64,000 nt of DNA from Pseudocercospora fijiensis CIRAD86 (GCF_000340215.1 NW_006921534.1:5560955-5624954); one strand, 5' to 3'. Shown: positions 12,732 to 22,680, counted from the first letter of the stretch. Numbers and translations are program-made. Notes: generated by a model not told the origin, from the letters alone.

Positions 12732-12753
12732 TGATTGGCAGCTTGCTGCCAAT
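12732..12753. repeat. Perfect 10-bp inverted repeat with 2-nt loop
   Basis: The sequence reads GATTGGCAGC, TT, GCTGCCAATC: a perfect stem of 10 with a 2-base loop. It sits at the boundary where unmutated sequence (12590-12760) replaces RIP-type sequence. It resembles a transposon-end hairpin, but no adjacent hallmark settles this. Confidence 0.6.
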
Positions 12754-12842
12754 CTAAGGACCGCGCCCTCGCGCGCGAAACTCTAAGTTGTCCGCTAAGA
12801 CCCGAATGATTAGCTGAGAATTTTTGCAGAGCCAATTGTACT

Positions 12843-13046
12843 ATCAAAGTTAATGTAGAATTTGACTAACCCCGGATTTCAGCGTAGAACGTCAACCGAA
12901 ACAAATATTAAAGGGAAATTTGACTTGCCCCGGATTTTAGCGTCATCAAAGTTGATATAGAATTTGACTTACCCCGGATTTCAGCGTAGAACGTCAATCG
13001 AAACAAATATTAAAGGGAAATTTAACTTGCCCCGGATTTTAGCGTA
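12843..13046. repeat. 102-bp tandem duplication, two units
   Basis: Unit 1 begins ATCAAAGTTAATGTAG at 12843 and unit 2 begins ATCAAAGTTGATATAG at 12945, giving a period of 102 bp. The differences I see are mostly transitions. Each unit contains CCCCGGATT twice, so there is also an internal half-repeat. Confidence 0.85.
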
Positions 13047-13126
13047 GGTATTAGCTAGTGTTAGCTAGTATTAGCTAGTATTAGCTAGTATTAGCTCGGA
13101 CTATTAGCTAGTGCTAGCTAGTATTA
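13047..13126. repeat. Short tandem repeat of ATTAGCTAGT
   Basis: A 10-base motif (ATTAGCTAGT with variants TGTTAGCTAG and TGCTAGCTAG) is repeated about seven times, with one interruption near 13090. CTAG is abundant here. Confidence 0.8.
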
Positions 13127-13259
13127 AAATCTAAGTTGTCCGCTAATACCGAAATAATTAGTACTATAGCTACTAATCTAGATACCGCGCCTACCGCCCG
13201 CGAAAATCTAAGTTATCCGCTAAGACCGAAATAATTAGCTAAGAATTTTAGTAGAAGTA

Positions 13260-14680
13260 ATATTTAATTAAAGATTAAAGGGAAAACTAGAAACAAAACT
13301 ATTAATAAAACTACTAATAAAACTATTAATAAAACTACTAATGAAACTATTAAAGAAACTACTAATAAAATACTAATTAAAATTTTCGTAAAACTAAAAC
13401 TAGCAATTAAACTACTAATTAAACCATTAATTAAATAGTTAATTAAGCTATTTTTGAAATTACTAATAAAACAACTAATTAAACTACAAGTTAAGCTACT
13501 AGTTAAACTACTAATTAAACTACTAACGAGATTTTAAATCAAAACGTTACTAGTAATCAAACTACTAATCGAACTGCTAGCTCAACTACTAATCGAACTA
13601 CTAATAGATCTATTAATCGACCTAATAATCGACCTACTAATCGACCTATCTCTATTTAGAAGTTAGTAATTTAGTACTATATACTTTAGATTATATAATT
13701 TATCGGGGGACTAGCTGCTAATAAAATACTAGTTAAAACTTCCGTAGACTAAAACTAGTAATCGAACTACTAATTAAACTATTAATTAAATAGTTAATTA
13801 AACTGCTAATTAAATTTCTAATTAAACTACTAATAAAACTACTAGTTAAACTACTAATAAAACTACTAGTTAAACTACTAATAAAACTACTAGTTAAACT
13901 ACTAATAAAACTACTAATTGAACTACTAATTCAATTTTAAATTAAACTATTACTAGTAATTAAACTACTAATTAAACTATTAATTAAACTATTAATTAAA
14001 CTATTAATCGAACTATTAATCGAACTATTAATCGAACTATTAATCGAACTATTAATTGAACTATTAATTGAACTATTAATCGAACTATTAATCGAACTAT
14101 TAATCGAACTATTAATCGAACTATTAATCGAACTATTAATCGACCTACTAATTAACTTGCTAGTCGACCTATCTCTATTTAGAAGCTAGCAGTTTAGTAT
14201 TATATACTTTAAACTATATAATTTATTAGGGGACTAGCTGCTACTAAAGTACTAACTAAAATTTGTATTAAACTAAAACTACTAATCGAACTACTAATTA
14301 AACTATTAATCAAACTACTAATTAAACTACTAATTAAACGGTTTAATTAGTTAAACTATTAATTAGACTATTAATTAAACTATTAATTACGTTTTGAATT
14401 AAACTATTACTAGTAATCGAACTTCTTCTTAAACTACTAATCAAACTATTAATCAAACTATTAATCAAACTATCAATCAAACTATTAATCAAACTATTAA
14501 TCAAACTATTAATCAAACTATTAATCAAACTTTTAATCAAACTATTTATTGAACTATTAATTAAACTATTAATTAAACTATTAGTCGAACCGTTAATCGA
14601 CTTCTACTAATCGACCTATCTCTATTTAGAAGTTAGTAATTTAGTATTCTATACTCTTAACTATATAATTTATCGGGGGA
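13260..14680. repeat. AT-rich 12-bp satellite with higher-order structure
   Basis: A 12-bp unit of the type AAACTACTAATT / AAACTATTAATC is repeated almost continuously. A distinct spacer of about 85 bp, starting CGACCTATCTCTATTTAGAAG and containing a TATATAATTTAT..GGGGACTAG core, interrupts it at 13642, 14165 and 14612. The intervals are 523 and 447 bp, so the array is organised in larger units. Open frames across it, for example minus strand 14343-14540 repeating Leu-Ile-Asn-Ser, are a by-product of the 12-bp period and not genes. Confidence 0.9.
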
Positions 14681-14787
14681 CTAGTAGTAGAATTTGAAAT
14701 AAGTAGTATAATAGCTAAACTGAGTAAATCTATAATAGCTAGATAGTATAGCTTAAAGCTATTAATCTCTAAGAATTATACTACTAG

Positions 14788-15226
14788 NNNNNNNNNNNNN
14801 NNNNNNNNNNNNNNNNNNNNNNNNNNNNNNNNNNNNNNNNNNNNNNNNNNNNNNNNNNNNNNNNNNNNNNNNNNNNNNNNNNNNNNNNNNNNNNNNNNNN
14901 NNNNNNNNNNNNNNNNNNNNNNNNNNNNNNNNNNNNNNNNNNNNNNNNNNNNNNNNNNNNNNNNNNNNNNNNNNNNNNNNNNNNNNNNNNNNNNNNNNNN
15001 NNNNNNNNNNNNNNNNNNNNNNNNNNNNNNNNNNNNNNNNNNNNNNNNNNNNNNNNNNNNNNNNNNNNNNNNNNNNNNNNNNNNNNNNNNNNNNNNNNNN
15101 NNNNNNNNNNNNNNNNNNNNNNNNNNNNNNNNNNNNNNNNNNNNNNNNNNNNNNNNNNNNNNNNNNNNNNNNNNNNNNNNNNNNNNNNNNNNNNNNNNNN
15201 NNNNNNNNNNNNNNNNNNNNNNNNNN
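14788..15226. other. Assembly gap (439 N)
   Basis: A run of N directly follows the 12-bp satellite, suggesting that assembly failed in the array. The true length of the missing repeat is unknown. Confidence 0.99.
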
Positions 15227-15480
15227 ATAATTAAGAATTGTAAGACTATAAAAGTTTCCTTAATAAACTAGGGCATAGATATATATAGAAACTAAAATAA
15301 TAATATTCTCTAAAACTAGTATAGTATTCCTAGAACCTTATAAATAGCTACATTATATATAATATAAAGATACCTGGGCCTATAGTTGTAGAGTTGAAGA
15401 GCCTTTAGCTATCGAAGTTTACTAGCCTCGGTAATCGAGATATATACGATTAGTAATCAAAACAAATACATTGCAAGCTG
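15227..15480. other. AT-rich transition zone, no gene seen
   Basis: Low-complexity AT-rich sequence (many ATATAT and TAAT) joins the gap to ordinary gene space. No coding frame is recognised; it may hold the upstream region of the next gene. Confidence 0.5.
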
Positions 15481-15573
15481 CCAGTCTTGGAACGCGATAG
15501 TGGTCCACAACACTTCCTAGTTCTATCGTCATGCAGACAATCCGACCTCTTGACGAACCCACTCAAGCAGTCA

Positions 15574-16479
15574 ATGACAACCGACCTGAGCTACACTTGC
15601 GAAGCATCGATGCCTGGCCGTGGCGATGTCGGTGGACGCCTGGATGCGACCTTGCTCGGTATCCCGCGCGAGATGCGAGATATGATATATGCATTTCTAC
15701 TAGATGAGAAGCGACAGCGTCCTATGGATCCTGGACACGCTGGTCCTCGCAATCCCAATTCACCGATATCAGGACAGACCATTCATTTCGAGGCCAAGTC
15801 GCCAAAACCAGCTTTGCTACGATTAAAGCTGTGCTGCAAACAGATTCTAGCAGAGCTTCGAGATACCCTAAGGCAGCACTGTCTCGATGTGGGCGCTGGT
15901 CAGGCGCGCCTCGATATCATGGTTAAGGGCTCGTCTATCTGGCCAACCTGGCTTTCTCTGCCTGTGACGCCACAGATCAATCCCATCATCCAGGTCGACC
16001 TGCGCATCTTCGAGGTGACCGGGTTCGGCAACGAGTTCAGCACTGGAGCATATCGGGCGTTATGGTCATTGTTCAACCTACTAGTATTCAACGGGCCGTG
16101 CTTCATTTACAGCAGGGAGCTTCGGCGGCCTCTCGCCATTGAGCGTCTGCGCTTCGACATCATGATGTGCTTTCCCACCTCCGTGGACGATCTGTTCGGA
16201 ACATATAAGGATGTCTTTAATCGACTGGAGAGGCTGGCTTATGATAATGTCGGCCTGGGTCATATAAGCTCCATCGAAGCATGTCTGGGAGCAGATCGGA
16301 GAGCTTGGAGGCTGAAGCAGCTGCCTACAGGACTTACATTTGCAAGTCGACAGTGAGGAAGTTCTCTTTCTGGGATGGTGTGTGGTAAGTACAAGCTTTC
16401 ATCTCCTCGGATCAGAATCTGGATCCTAATGAAATAGCTGGAGCTCAACATATCTAGGAGAAGCTCGTGCAACCTTTGA
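15574..16479 (+). CDS. F-box/2EXR-like fungal protein, apparent frameshift near 16325
   Basis: The first ATG of the frame is at 15574; the open frame extends upstream only through non-ATG codons. The N-terminus carries LLGIPREMRDMIYAFLL, the hallmark helix of the fungal F-box-like/2EXR proteins, which have no established role beyond presumed substrate recognition. The frame runs to a stop at 16356, but the better protein frame switches near 16325 and continues as LHLQVDSEEVLFLGWCV. It then meets a good 53-bp intron (16385-16437, GTAAGT..CCTAAT..TAG) and ends at 16479. A one-base change, or an annotation or sequencing error, would account for this. The gene is the first after the satellite and gap. 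It may be a young pseudogene. Confidence 0.55.
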
Positions 16480-16903
16480 GACGAACAATTGCAAAAAGTT
16501 TGCCTGAGGCCGAGGTACTACCTACGAGCGACCGAACAAATTCAGGCTGTTTTGCAGGGTCATCTGTCGCGAGTGCACTCCCGAGAGGTAGTCAGACAGT
16601 GTCAGAGGGCCCAATGTATCGTTCGACTCTACCTACAACCGCAACTGGTCATGAGATGAGGCTCGCGCGGAATTCATGTCGCTCTTGTTCATGGGCTACT
16701 TCATGCTTATCTTCTATCTACCACTCCATATGCAGGCCTCGGCCAGCTTGCTGTATCATGAGCTTGACCGGCGAGATCTATCTACCCATCAAATCCCACG
16801 CCATAAAATGCCACCCCTCCGCTAACACCTCGCTAGAACGCTCAAATGATTAGTTGGTATGCATACCACTCAGCAGTCATCCCTCCCATCAATCCCTCAT
16901 CAT
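16480..16903. other. Intergenic, no supported gene
   Basis: Several overlapping short frames exist, but none has convincing protein character or splice structure. Confidence 0.4.
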
Positions 16904-17287
16904 CTACCACCCTCGCCACCCACCACCCTGCATACGGTTCCAAGCCCCCATATTCCGAAAATTCCGCAACTCGCTCGCATACTGGTTCGGTTGTGGCATT
17001 CCCGTACCTCCACGAGCCAAATACAAGCCGCCGAAAGACGAAGGTAGACCTGACTGTCTATGTCCCGGGCTCACACCATAAGGGACTCGGTATGCAGGAG
17101 TTCGAGGGGTCATGTAGTCCTGCGTTTGCATGCGTGGAAGAGTGTTGCCGTAGCCTGGCCAGTAGGGCATTGTGGGTTTGTGTTTGGAGTTGTGGTGTTT
17201 GTTGGAACTTTTTCGTTTGGGGTTGTGGGTTTCGGTGTTGGTGTTGCTATTCGCTTTGTTGTGGTTTGGTGGATTGGAAGAAGGCAT
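16904..17287 (-). CDS. Small hypothetical protein, Asn/Lys-rich N-terminus, Gly-rich C-terminus
   Basis: A 127-residue ATG-initiated frame, with CAAAATG context at the start. Residues 1-40 are Asn/Thr/Lys-rich and of low complexity. Residues 40-127 look more like a folded or conserved segment, with Tyr, Pro and Gly (YWPGYGNTLP and later RNMGAWNRMQGGGWRGW). No family is recognised. Overlapping frames exist on both strands, so this could be chance; the Gly/Trp-rich C-terminus is the main reason to list it. Confidence 0.3.
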   Translation of the reverse strand: MPSSNPPNHNKANSNTNTETHNPKRKSSNKHHNSKHKPTMPYWPGYGNTLPRMQTQDYMTPRTPAYRVPYGVSPGHRQSGLPSSFGGLYLARGGTGMPQPNQYASELRNFRNMGAWNRMQGGGWRGW

Positions 17288-18133
17288 TTTGAAGGCGTGC
17301 TTTTATTGATTCTGCGATCCATTGTGAAGAGATTCGGGGGCGAGGGGGAGATTTTGCGTGATAACGTTTTGACCATTGCATAAAGAGCGAGAATGGCTTC
17401 CTTGTAGTGTATGCGAGCGTGGTGTGGCTCATTTTGCATATTGTCGCTGGTGAAGGTCAGTTGCTGGATTGTAGGGTGTGGAGTGGAGTGCTTGTCACGA
17501 GCACGGTTGTCTCACATGACGAAAGGTCTCAGCATGGGTGGGTTTTCAAGGTACTTCGCATGGATTCCGAAGACCAGCCGATAGAATATTTTCGTCGTGC
17601 GTCAATGGAACGTGAGCTATACATGTATACAAAAAGGAGAAGTGCCAACTGTCACATGCACCGGCTTGGCACGAATGAGGATCCTTGCGCTTGCCTCTGA
17701 TATTCAGACCAAGAACTGTATCTTGTTCTACTGTATCCTGTCCCTACTCTACACCGTTCATATGCTGAGCAGCCCAGGGACTCCTTTGCCTCAAAATGCT
17801 AGATATCCTACCCACAGTGTTCCACCTGATGCTCGCTCGAAGAAGCAGATACGCCAGAGAACGGATCCACTGTGCCACCCGAGAGAAGACGTGTATCCTT
17901 TTGGCTGTACCGCACCTTGCTGCCGGTGGATGTGGCAAGGGGAGTATACGTGGCATCGTCGCAGATAGTATGACTGTCTGCGCCTTGCGTCGTAGCTGAG
18001 CTCGAATGATCAGGATCCCGATTGCTGAGAAGAGTCTAAAATTGAGGCATCGAGAAGCGTTCAAATCGGCGCTGAGCACATTCCAGCTGTCGCCATGTCC
18101 CGCTCTTGGAGAACATTAGATCTAAGCCTGATG
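17288..18133. other. Intergenic, no supported gene
   Basis: A TG/GT-rich stretch at 17155-17275 and several short overlapping frames on both strands. Nothing with recognisable motifs. Confidence 0.4.
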
Positions 18134-18953
18134 CTATGATGTGCCGTTCGTCTGGGCAGGCTGCGCAACTCTTTCCACCAAGTCGGCGACTCCAACTTGC
18201 CTGCCCACTTTGACCTTTCTCTTCTTCTCCTTCTTTTTTGACACACCTTCGCCAGCCTTGCCAGCGCTTCCAACCTCTTCTCCCTCATCCTGCGCCTCGT
18301 CCTCAGATTCTGCATCCAGAGCTTCCTCCCTTAGATAGTCCAGTTCCATTCTCATGCTAAATGCATCCTCGCCATCGGCGTAGTATTTGGCCTCAGTACC
18401 ACCCACTTTGAATCCTAGAGTATCGCGATACAGCGCAATAGCTGCGACGTTCGAGACACGCACGTGTAGGGAGACGTAGACTGCGCCATAGGTTTCGAAC
18501 ATCGCTCTTTCTACTATCATATCAGCCTTGTGCTTCCGCAGAGCTCGTAACGAAACGAATCACATACGGCTTTGGCGCATGAGCTTCTCCGCAAGCCCTA
18601 AGCGTCTGTGTGTCCGCATGACGCTGAGGGAAGTGATGTGTCCATGCTGAATGCCATCCGCGGGATCTTCCTCCATTTTTGCCAGTACATATCCTACGAT
18701 TTTCGGCGCTTCGTATGGGGACTTCTTCGGTCGCGATACCTAGGCAATGACAAGGGTCTATCAGTACGAATTCTACCGTTTCTTCCAGAGCCTCTAAATC
18801 CATCCCACTCACATCGACAGCTACATAGCTCAATTGCGGCCAGCTTAGTGCGTGGTACATGTAGTACTTGCAGAAGTAATTTTCTGGAAGGTTCGTGATG
18901 TTCGTCTGCTGGACATGAGGGATGTCGGAAGCCTGTAGTAATCGAATGTCCAT
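18134..18953 (-). CDS. naa10: N-alpha-acetyltransferase 10, catalytic subunit of NatA
   Basis: Assembled from three exons: 18813-18953, 18568-18739 and 18134-18513, with introns of 73 bp (GTGAGT..CTAG) and 54 bp (GTATGT..ATAG), giving 230 residues. The N-terminus [19 protein letters not shown] and the following [14 protein letters not shown] are characteristic of NAA10/ARD1. [12 protein letters not shown] and the acetyl-CoA loop RRLGLA (R92-A97) complete the GNAT fold. The C-terminal tail is acidic and then Lys-rich, as in the family. NatA acetylates protein N-termini (Ser, Ala, Thr, Gly, Val, Cys after Met removal) co-translationally at the ribosome, in complex with NAA15. The second acceptor site was chosen because it restores the [15 protein letters not shown] reading; it sits close to its branch point, so that junction is the weakest part. 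Confidence 0.9.
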
Positions 18954-19310
18954 GATGATTGTAGCTGCGCAACAGCAATGCCAATGTGCTTGTTCGAGGA
19001 GATGGGATGGGTGGTGATGGATGAGAACGATTTCGGGGAAAATATCCGCCGATGCCGATTATTTGGGGGCCGAGCTCACATGCAAGACGGTTGACTTCAC
19101 TTGAAGTGCCCCACTAAATGTGGCGGGGCACGCGTTACTATCGCGTTTCGCGCCACAAGCTCACTTTTGCATACGATTGTTGCTGAAACATCGCCAGACA
19201 CAAACACATCGCAAATCGCTCATCGCTCATCGCACCTTAGAGCATACTGTGCACCACATTTCCCACTGTCGAAATCGCATGCAAAGCTCACAGTTGGCAA
19301 TAAAACATCT

Positions 19311-19805
19311 GTACGCAAAGTCGAGGGCTTCCGGCACGCCACTCAACACGAAGAGTCAGCGACCAACATTCCACCCTCGAGCATACCGCACAGCGTCGCA
19401 GAAGGACGAAGTAGCGGCGCAACAAAATATTTGTACGCAAAGTCGAGGGCTTTCGGCACGCCACTCAACACGAAGAGTCAGCGACCAATATTCAACCCTC
19501 GAGCATACCGCACAGCGTCGCAGAAGGACGAAGTAGCGGCACAACAAGATATTTGTACGCAAAGTCGAGGGTTTCCGGCACGCCACTCAACACGGAGAGT
19601 CAGCGACCAACATTCCACCTGCGACCCTGCCACCTCGAGCATACCGCACAGCGTCGCAGAAAGACGAAGTAGCGGCACAACAAGATATTTGTACGCAAAG
19701 TCGAGGGTTTCCGGCACGCCACTCTACACGGAGAGTCAGCGACCAACATTCCACCTGCGACCCTGCCACCTCGAGCGGCCACAGCGTCGCAGAAGGACGA
19801 AGTAG
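19311..19805. repeat. Tandem repeat, four units of 122-136 bp, upstream of the coiled-coil gene
   Basis: Units begin GTACGCAAAGTCGAGGG at 19311, 19433, 19555 and 19691 (periods 122, 122 and 136; the longer one has about 14 extra bases, CCTGCGACCCTGCC). Each unit includes CAGCGTCGCAGAAGGACGAAGTAG, and the last copy of that segment ends directly at the start codon of the next gene (19811). The array therefore fills its proximal promoter/5' leader. Confidence 0.9.
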
Positions 19806-19810
19806 TGGCG

Positions 19811-21211
19811 ATGCAGCAGACCGAGAAGATGTCGTCGAGCAAGGACGAGGAGATTGCGCAGTTGAGAGACGAGCTGTCGCAAATCAACCACCTCGCGCGA
19901 CGGGAACTGGACGAGAGGGACGCGTACATCCAGACCCTTGTTGAGAACGGCCGGCGGATTCAGAATGACCATGCGAGCACTGTCCAGCAGTTGCAAGTCG
20001 CACGTGAGAAAATCGCAGAGCAGGAGTCGTTGATCGCATCTCTGCGTTCGGAGTACCAGAATTTCAGCGACACGAAGTCAAATATCGAACAGGGCCGTAC
20101 GAGCACTCTCGAAATCCAGCAGGGCATGCAATCGACGACTGAAGGCTTGAAGAATGAAGTCGAATTTTCGGAAGCTCGTTTCTCTCAAGCAGAAAACATC
20201 GACAAGCCTGATGTTGACATGGAAGATGCAAGTGGTGAAGACCAGAACGAGAAAGGTTCAGCGATCGACGACAGCGGCTTTTTTGACATGGATACTGATG
20301 ACAAGGAGAATGCGCTCGAGCTGTCTTCGCCACAAGCTGATCGTGACAGCCAAGCGAGGCGTACTCCTGAGAAGCCTGTGCGAACAGTCAAGTCATTGTC
20401 TCTGGAAACTGTTCAGTATAAGCAGATCAGCAAGAAGGGCGAAGAGAAATTCAAGAAGAAACGTGCTACTCCCCTAAAGCGATTCGTTACAGCTTCGGAG
20501 AAGCCGAAGGGAGAGCAGACCTCCAAAGACATCAAGTCGGCCGAAGCTATGCAGCAAATTGTACAAGACCATCAAGCCGCAGAGAAGGCAAAGCTTGAAG
20601 AGAACATCAATCAAATCATGCATGATGCAGTCCGATTCTTCCGCGAAGGCGAGTACCAACGCGTCCCGTACAACAGGATGTTGTGCAATGCCGAGAAAAC
20701 CGAGTTCGTACTCTCCATCCAGCGCGAAGCTGCGCAACAGCCTTGCCAGGCGAGAGTCACCGAGAAAATTTTCGATCGAAATATGGAGAGCCTGCTTTTG
20801 TTGCCATTGCCAGAGACGCTCGACGATGAAAACGCCAAGAAGAAATTTGCACTCGCGTGTCTTTACGCGCAAATTCCAGATGTGCAGGCGGACGCGGCAA
20901 AATCCTTCCTGACTGAAGAAGAGTACACCGCTTACTGCAACCGATGCTTTAGCAACGGCAAGCTCAATGCCCCGCTATCTTGCAAGCAAAACCTGTCATG
21001 CCCCTCTAAGAAGTGGGAGGAAGTCGTAAATACGCTGTCGACATACAAGCGTTTCCAGACTGCAGCTCGATTTTGGGCAAATGGCGAGAAGGCGTCGAAT
21101 GAGCTGCAATGCTGGCCACCGACATTCCTGGATGTCGAGAAACAGGAGTCGTGTACAATATACCAGGACCAGGCCGAGTGGGCATTGCGCGGTTTAGAGG
21201 AGATTTTGTAG
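19811..21211 (+). CDS. Coiled-coil protein of unknown function
   Basis: A single open frame of 466 residues; ATG at 19811 is the first ATG (MQQTEKMSSSKDEEIAQLRD). Residues 1-110 are strongly heptad-like (Glu/Gln/Leu-rich, coiled coil). An acidic linker rich in Asp/Glu/Ser follows, including DDSGFFDMDTDDKENA, then a Lys/Arg-rich segment (KKRATPLKRF). The C-terminal half, about 250-466, is compact and contains several Cys (for example NRCFSNGKLNAPLSCKQNL and SCPSKKWEE). I do not recognise the C-terminal domain. A nuclear or chromatin role would be a guess from the acidic/basic layout. Tandem repeats bound the gene on both sides. Confidence 0.6.
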   Translation: MQQTEKMSSSKDEEIAQLRDELSQINHLARRELDERDAYIQTLVENGRRIQNDHASTVQQLQVAREKIAEQESLIASLRSEYQNFSDTKSNIEQGRTSTLEIQQGMQSTTEGLKNEVEFSEARFSQAENIDKPDVDMEDASGEDQNEKGSAIDDSGFFDMDTDDKENALELSSPQADRDSQARRTPEKPVRTVKSLSLETVQYKQISKKGEEKFKKKRATPLKRFVTASEKPKGEQTSKDIKSAEAMQQIVQDHQAAEKAKLEENINQIMHDAVRFFREGEYQRVPYNRMLCNAEKTEFVLSIQREAAQQPCQARVTEKIFDRNMESLLLLPLPETLDDENAKKKFALACLYAQIPDVQADAAKSFLTEEEYTAYCNRCFSNGKLNAPLSCKQNLSCPSKKWEEVVNTLSTYKRFQTAARFWANGEKASNELQCWPPTFLDVEKQESCTIYQDQAEWALRGLEEIL

Positions 21212-21316
21212 AACTCCGGAAAGGCCGGGTGTCGGGATGCTGCAGTCGCCGTGGACTGAGGGGAAAAGAAGGGAAGAGAATCGTTCAGTGCAGACGACCA
21301 GACGAGGTCAGAGTTG

Positions 21317-21510
21317 TCCTCGAAGTGGAAGGCCATTCATTTGGCTCAGAAACTTCTTGGAAATGACGACCTGGTCAGATTGTCCTCGAAGTGGACGGCC
21401 ATTAAATTGGCCAGAAGCTTCTTGGAATGATGACCAGGTCCGATTTTTCCTCGAAGTGGACGGCCATTTGTTTGGCCAGAAGCTTCTTGGCAATGACGAC
21501 CAGTGTCTCG
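21317..21510. repeat. Three tandem copies of a 65-66 bp repeat
   Basis: Copies begin TCCTCGAAGTGGA at 21317, 21383 and 21448. Each continues with GGCCATT..TTGGC(C/T)AGAA..CTTCTTGG..TGACGACC. They lie just 3' of the coiled-coil gene. Confidence 0.85.
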
Positions 21511-21635
21511 GTGTGATACTTATATGTAATGGAAGAAGTCAAGTCATGTTTTGGTGTCGCTTCTCCAAATTTCCGACGTCGGCCGAACGGCTTGGCATCC
21601 CTCTGCAGTGCACCTCGCTTCATCGAATACAATCT

Positions 21636-22680
21636 AACCTCTCTTGAAGCCGCCGAAATCCTGTATCGCTTCCGCAAGAAGGGGTGGTACAAAGGCATTT
21701 ATTTCTCTTTACCAGGTTGCTAGCTCGGAGTGACTATTGAGTCGAGCCCTTGTAGACATACCCCTAACCTCTCTTGAAGCCACCGAAACGGCGAAATCCT
21801 GTATCGCTTCCGCAAGAAGGGGTGGTACAAAGGCATTTTTTTTCTCTTTACGAGGTTGCTAGCTCGGAGTGACTATTGAGTCGAGCCCTTGTGGACATAC
21901 CCCTAACCTCTCTTGAAGCCACCGAAACGGCGAAATCCTGTATCGCTTCCGCAAGAAGGGGTGGTATGAAGGCGTTTATGTCTCTTTGCGAGGTTGCTAG
22001 CTCGGAGTAGCTACTGAGTCGAGCCCTGGTGAACATACCCCTAGCCTCTCTTGAAGCCACCGAAATCGTGTATCGCTTCCGCTGCAAATGGTAGTACGAA
22101 GACCTTCGTTTCTCTCTGCGAGGTTGCTAGCCTGGGAGTGACAGCTGAGTTGAGCCCTTGTGCACATGCCCCCAACCTCCCTCAAAGCCACCGAAATCAT
22201 ATATCGCTTCCGCTACAAAGGGTAGTACGAAGACCTTCGTTTCTCTCTGCGAGGTTGCTAGCCTGGGAGTGATAGCTGAGTTGAGCCCTTGTGCACATAC
22301 CCCTAACCTCCCTTAAAGCCACCGAAATCCTATATCGCTTCCGCTACAAAGGGTAGTACGACGACCTTTATGTCTCTTTGCGAGGTTGCTAGCTCGGGTT
22401 GATAGCTGAGTTGAGCCCTTATGAATACATACTGACCTCTCTTGAAGCCACCGAGGTCCTATATCGCTTCCGCTAGAGAGGGCGGTATGAGGCCTTCATT
22501 TCTCTTTGCGAGGCTGCTAGCCCGGATTGATAGCTGAGTTGAGCCCTTGGGAACATATACCAACCTCTCTTGAAGCCACCGAGATCCTATATCGCTTCCG
22601 CTAGAGAGGGCGGTATAAAGGCCTTCATTTCTCTTTGCGAGGCTGCTAGCCAAATGTGATAGCGGAGTTGAGCTCTTGTA
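21636..22680. repeat. Eight-unit minisatellite of 128-139 bp
   Basis: Units begin AACCTCTCTTGAAGCCACCG (or a close variant) at 21636, 21766, 21905, 22043, 22174, 22305, 22434 and 22562. Each contains TATCGCTTCCGC, TCTCTTTGCGAGG(T/C)TGCTAGC and GAG(T/C)(C/T)GAGCCCTTG. Composition is normal (no RIP), despite eight copies. Frames through it are repeat artefacts. Confidence 0.9.

Larger units (their letters stand above)
12745..13252. repeat. Direct repeat pair of about 85 bp flanking tandem duplications
   Basis: The block at about 12745-12830 (from CCAATCTAAGGACCGCGCC through CTAAGTTGTCCGCTAAGACC) recurs in RIP-mutated form at about 13166-13252. A partial copy lies near 13130-13150. The outer copies bracket the 102-bp tandem duplication and the ATTAGCTAGT run, so this looks like a small composite repeat or element remnant. 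Confidence 0.6.

Noticed and set aside
12732..12790. Helitron 3' end (hairpin then CTRR)
   Set aside because: CTAA words follow, but none at the expected distance with a clear end, and no Rep/helicase sequence was recognised.
14343..14540. Leu-Ile-Asn-Ser repeat protein
   Set aside because: A 12-bp satellite gives a four-residue repeat in any open frame; there is no gene context.
17155..17275. TG-rich stretch as a telomere-like or regulatory repeat
   Set aside because: It lacks a regular period; it is the complement of the Asn/Thr/Lys-rich coding bias on the minus strand.
19101..19805. 234-residue ORF in the upstream tandem repeat
   Set aside because: The frame is open because of the repeat; its units are not all a multiple of three and it has no protein character.
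21636..22680. tRNA-like A-box and B-box words (TAGCTCGGAG and GAGTCGAGCCC) in each minisatellite unit
   Set aside because: The two boxes are only about 10 bases apart and no acceptor or anticodon stems form, so this is not a tRNA or a SINE promoter.
21636..22680. CRISPR-like array
   Set aside because: The whole unit repeats without unique spacers and the host is a eukaryote; it is a minisatellite.
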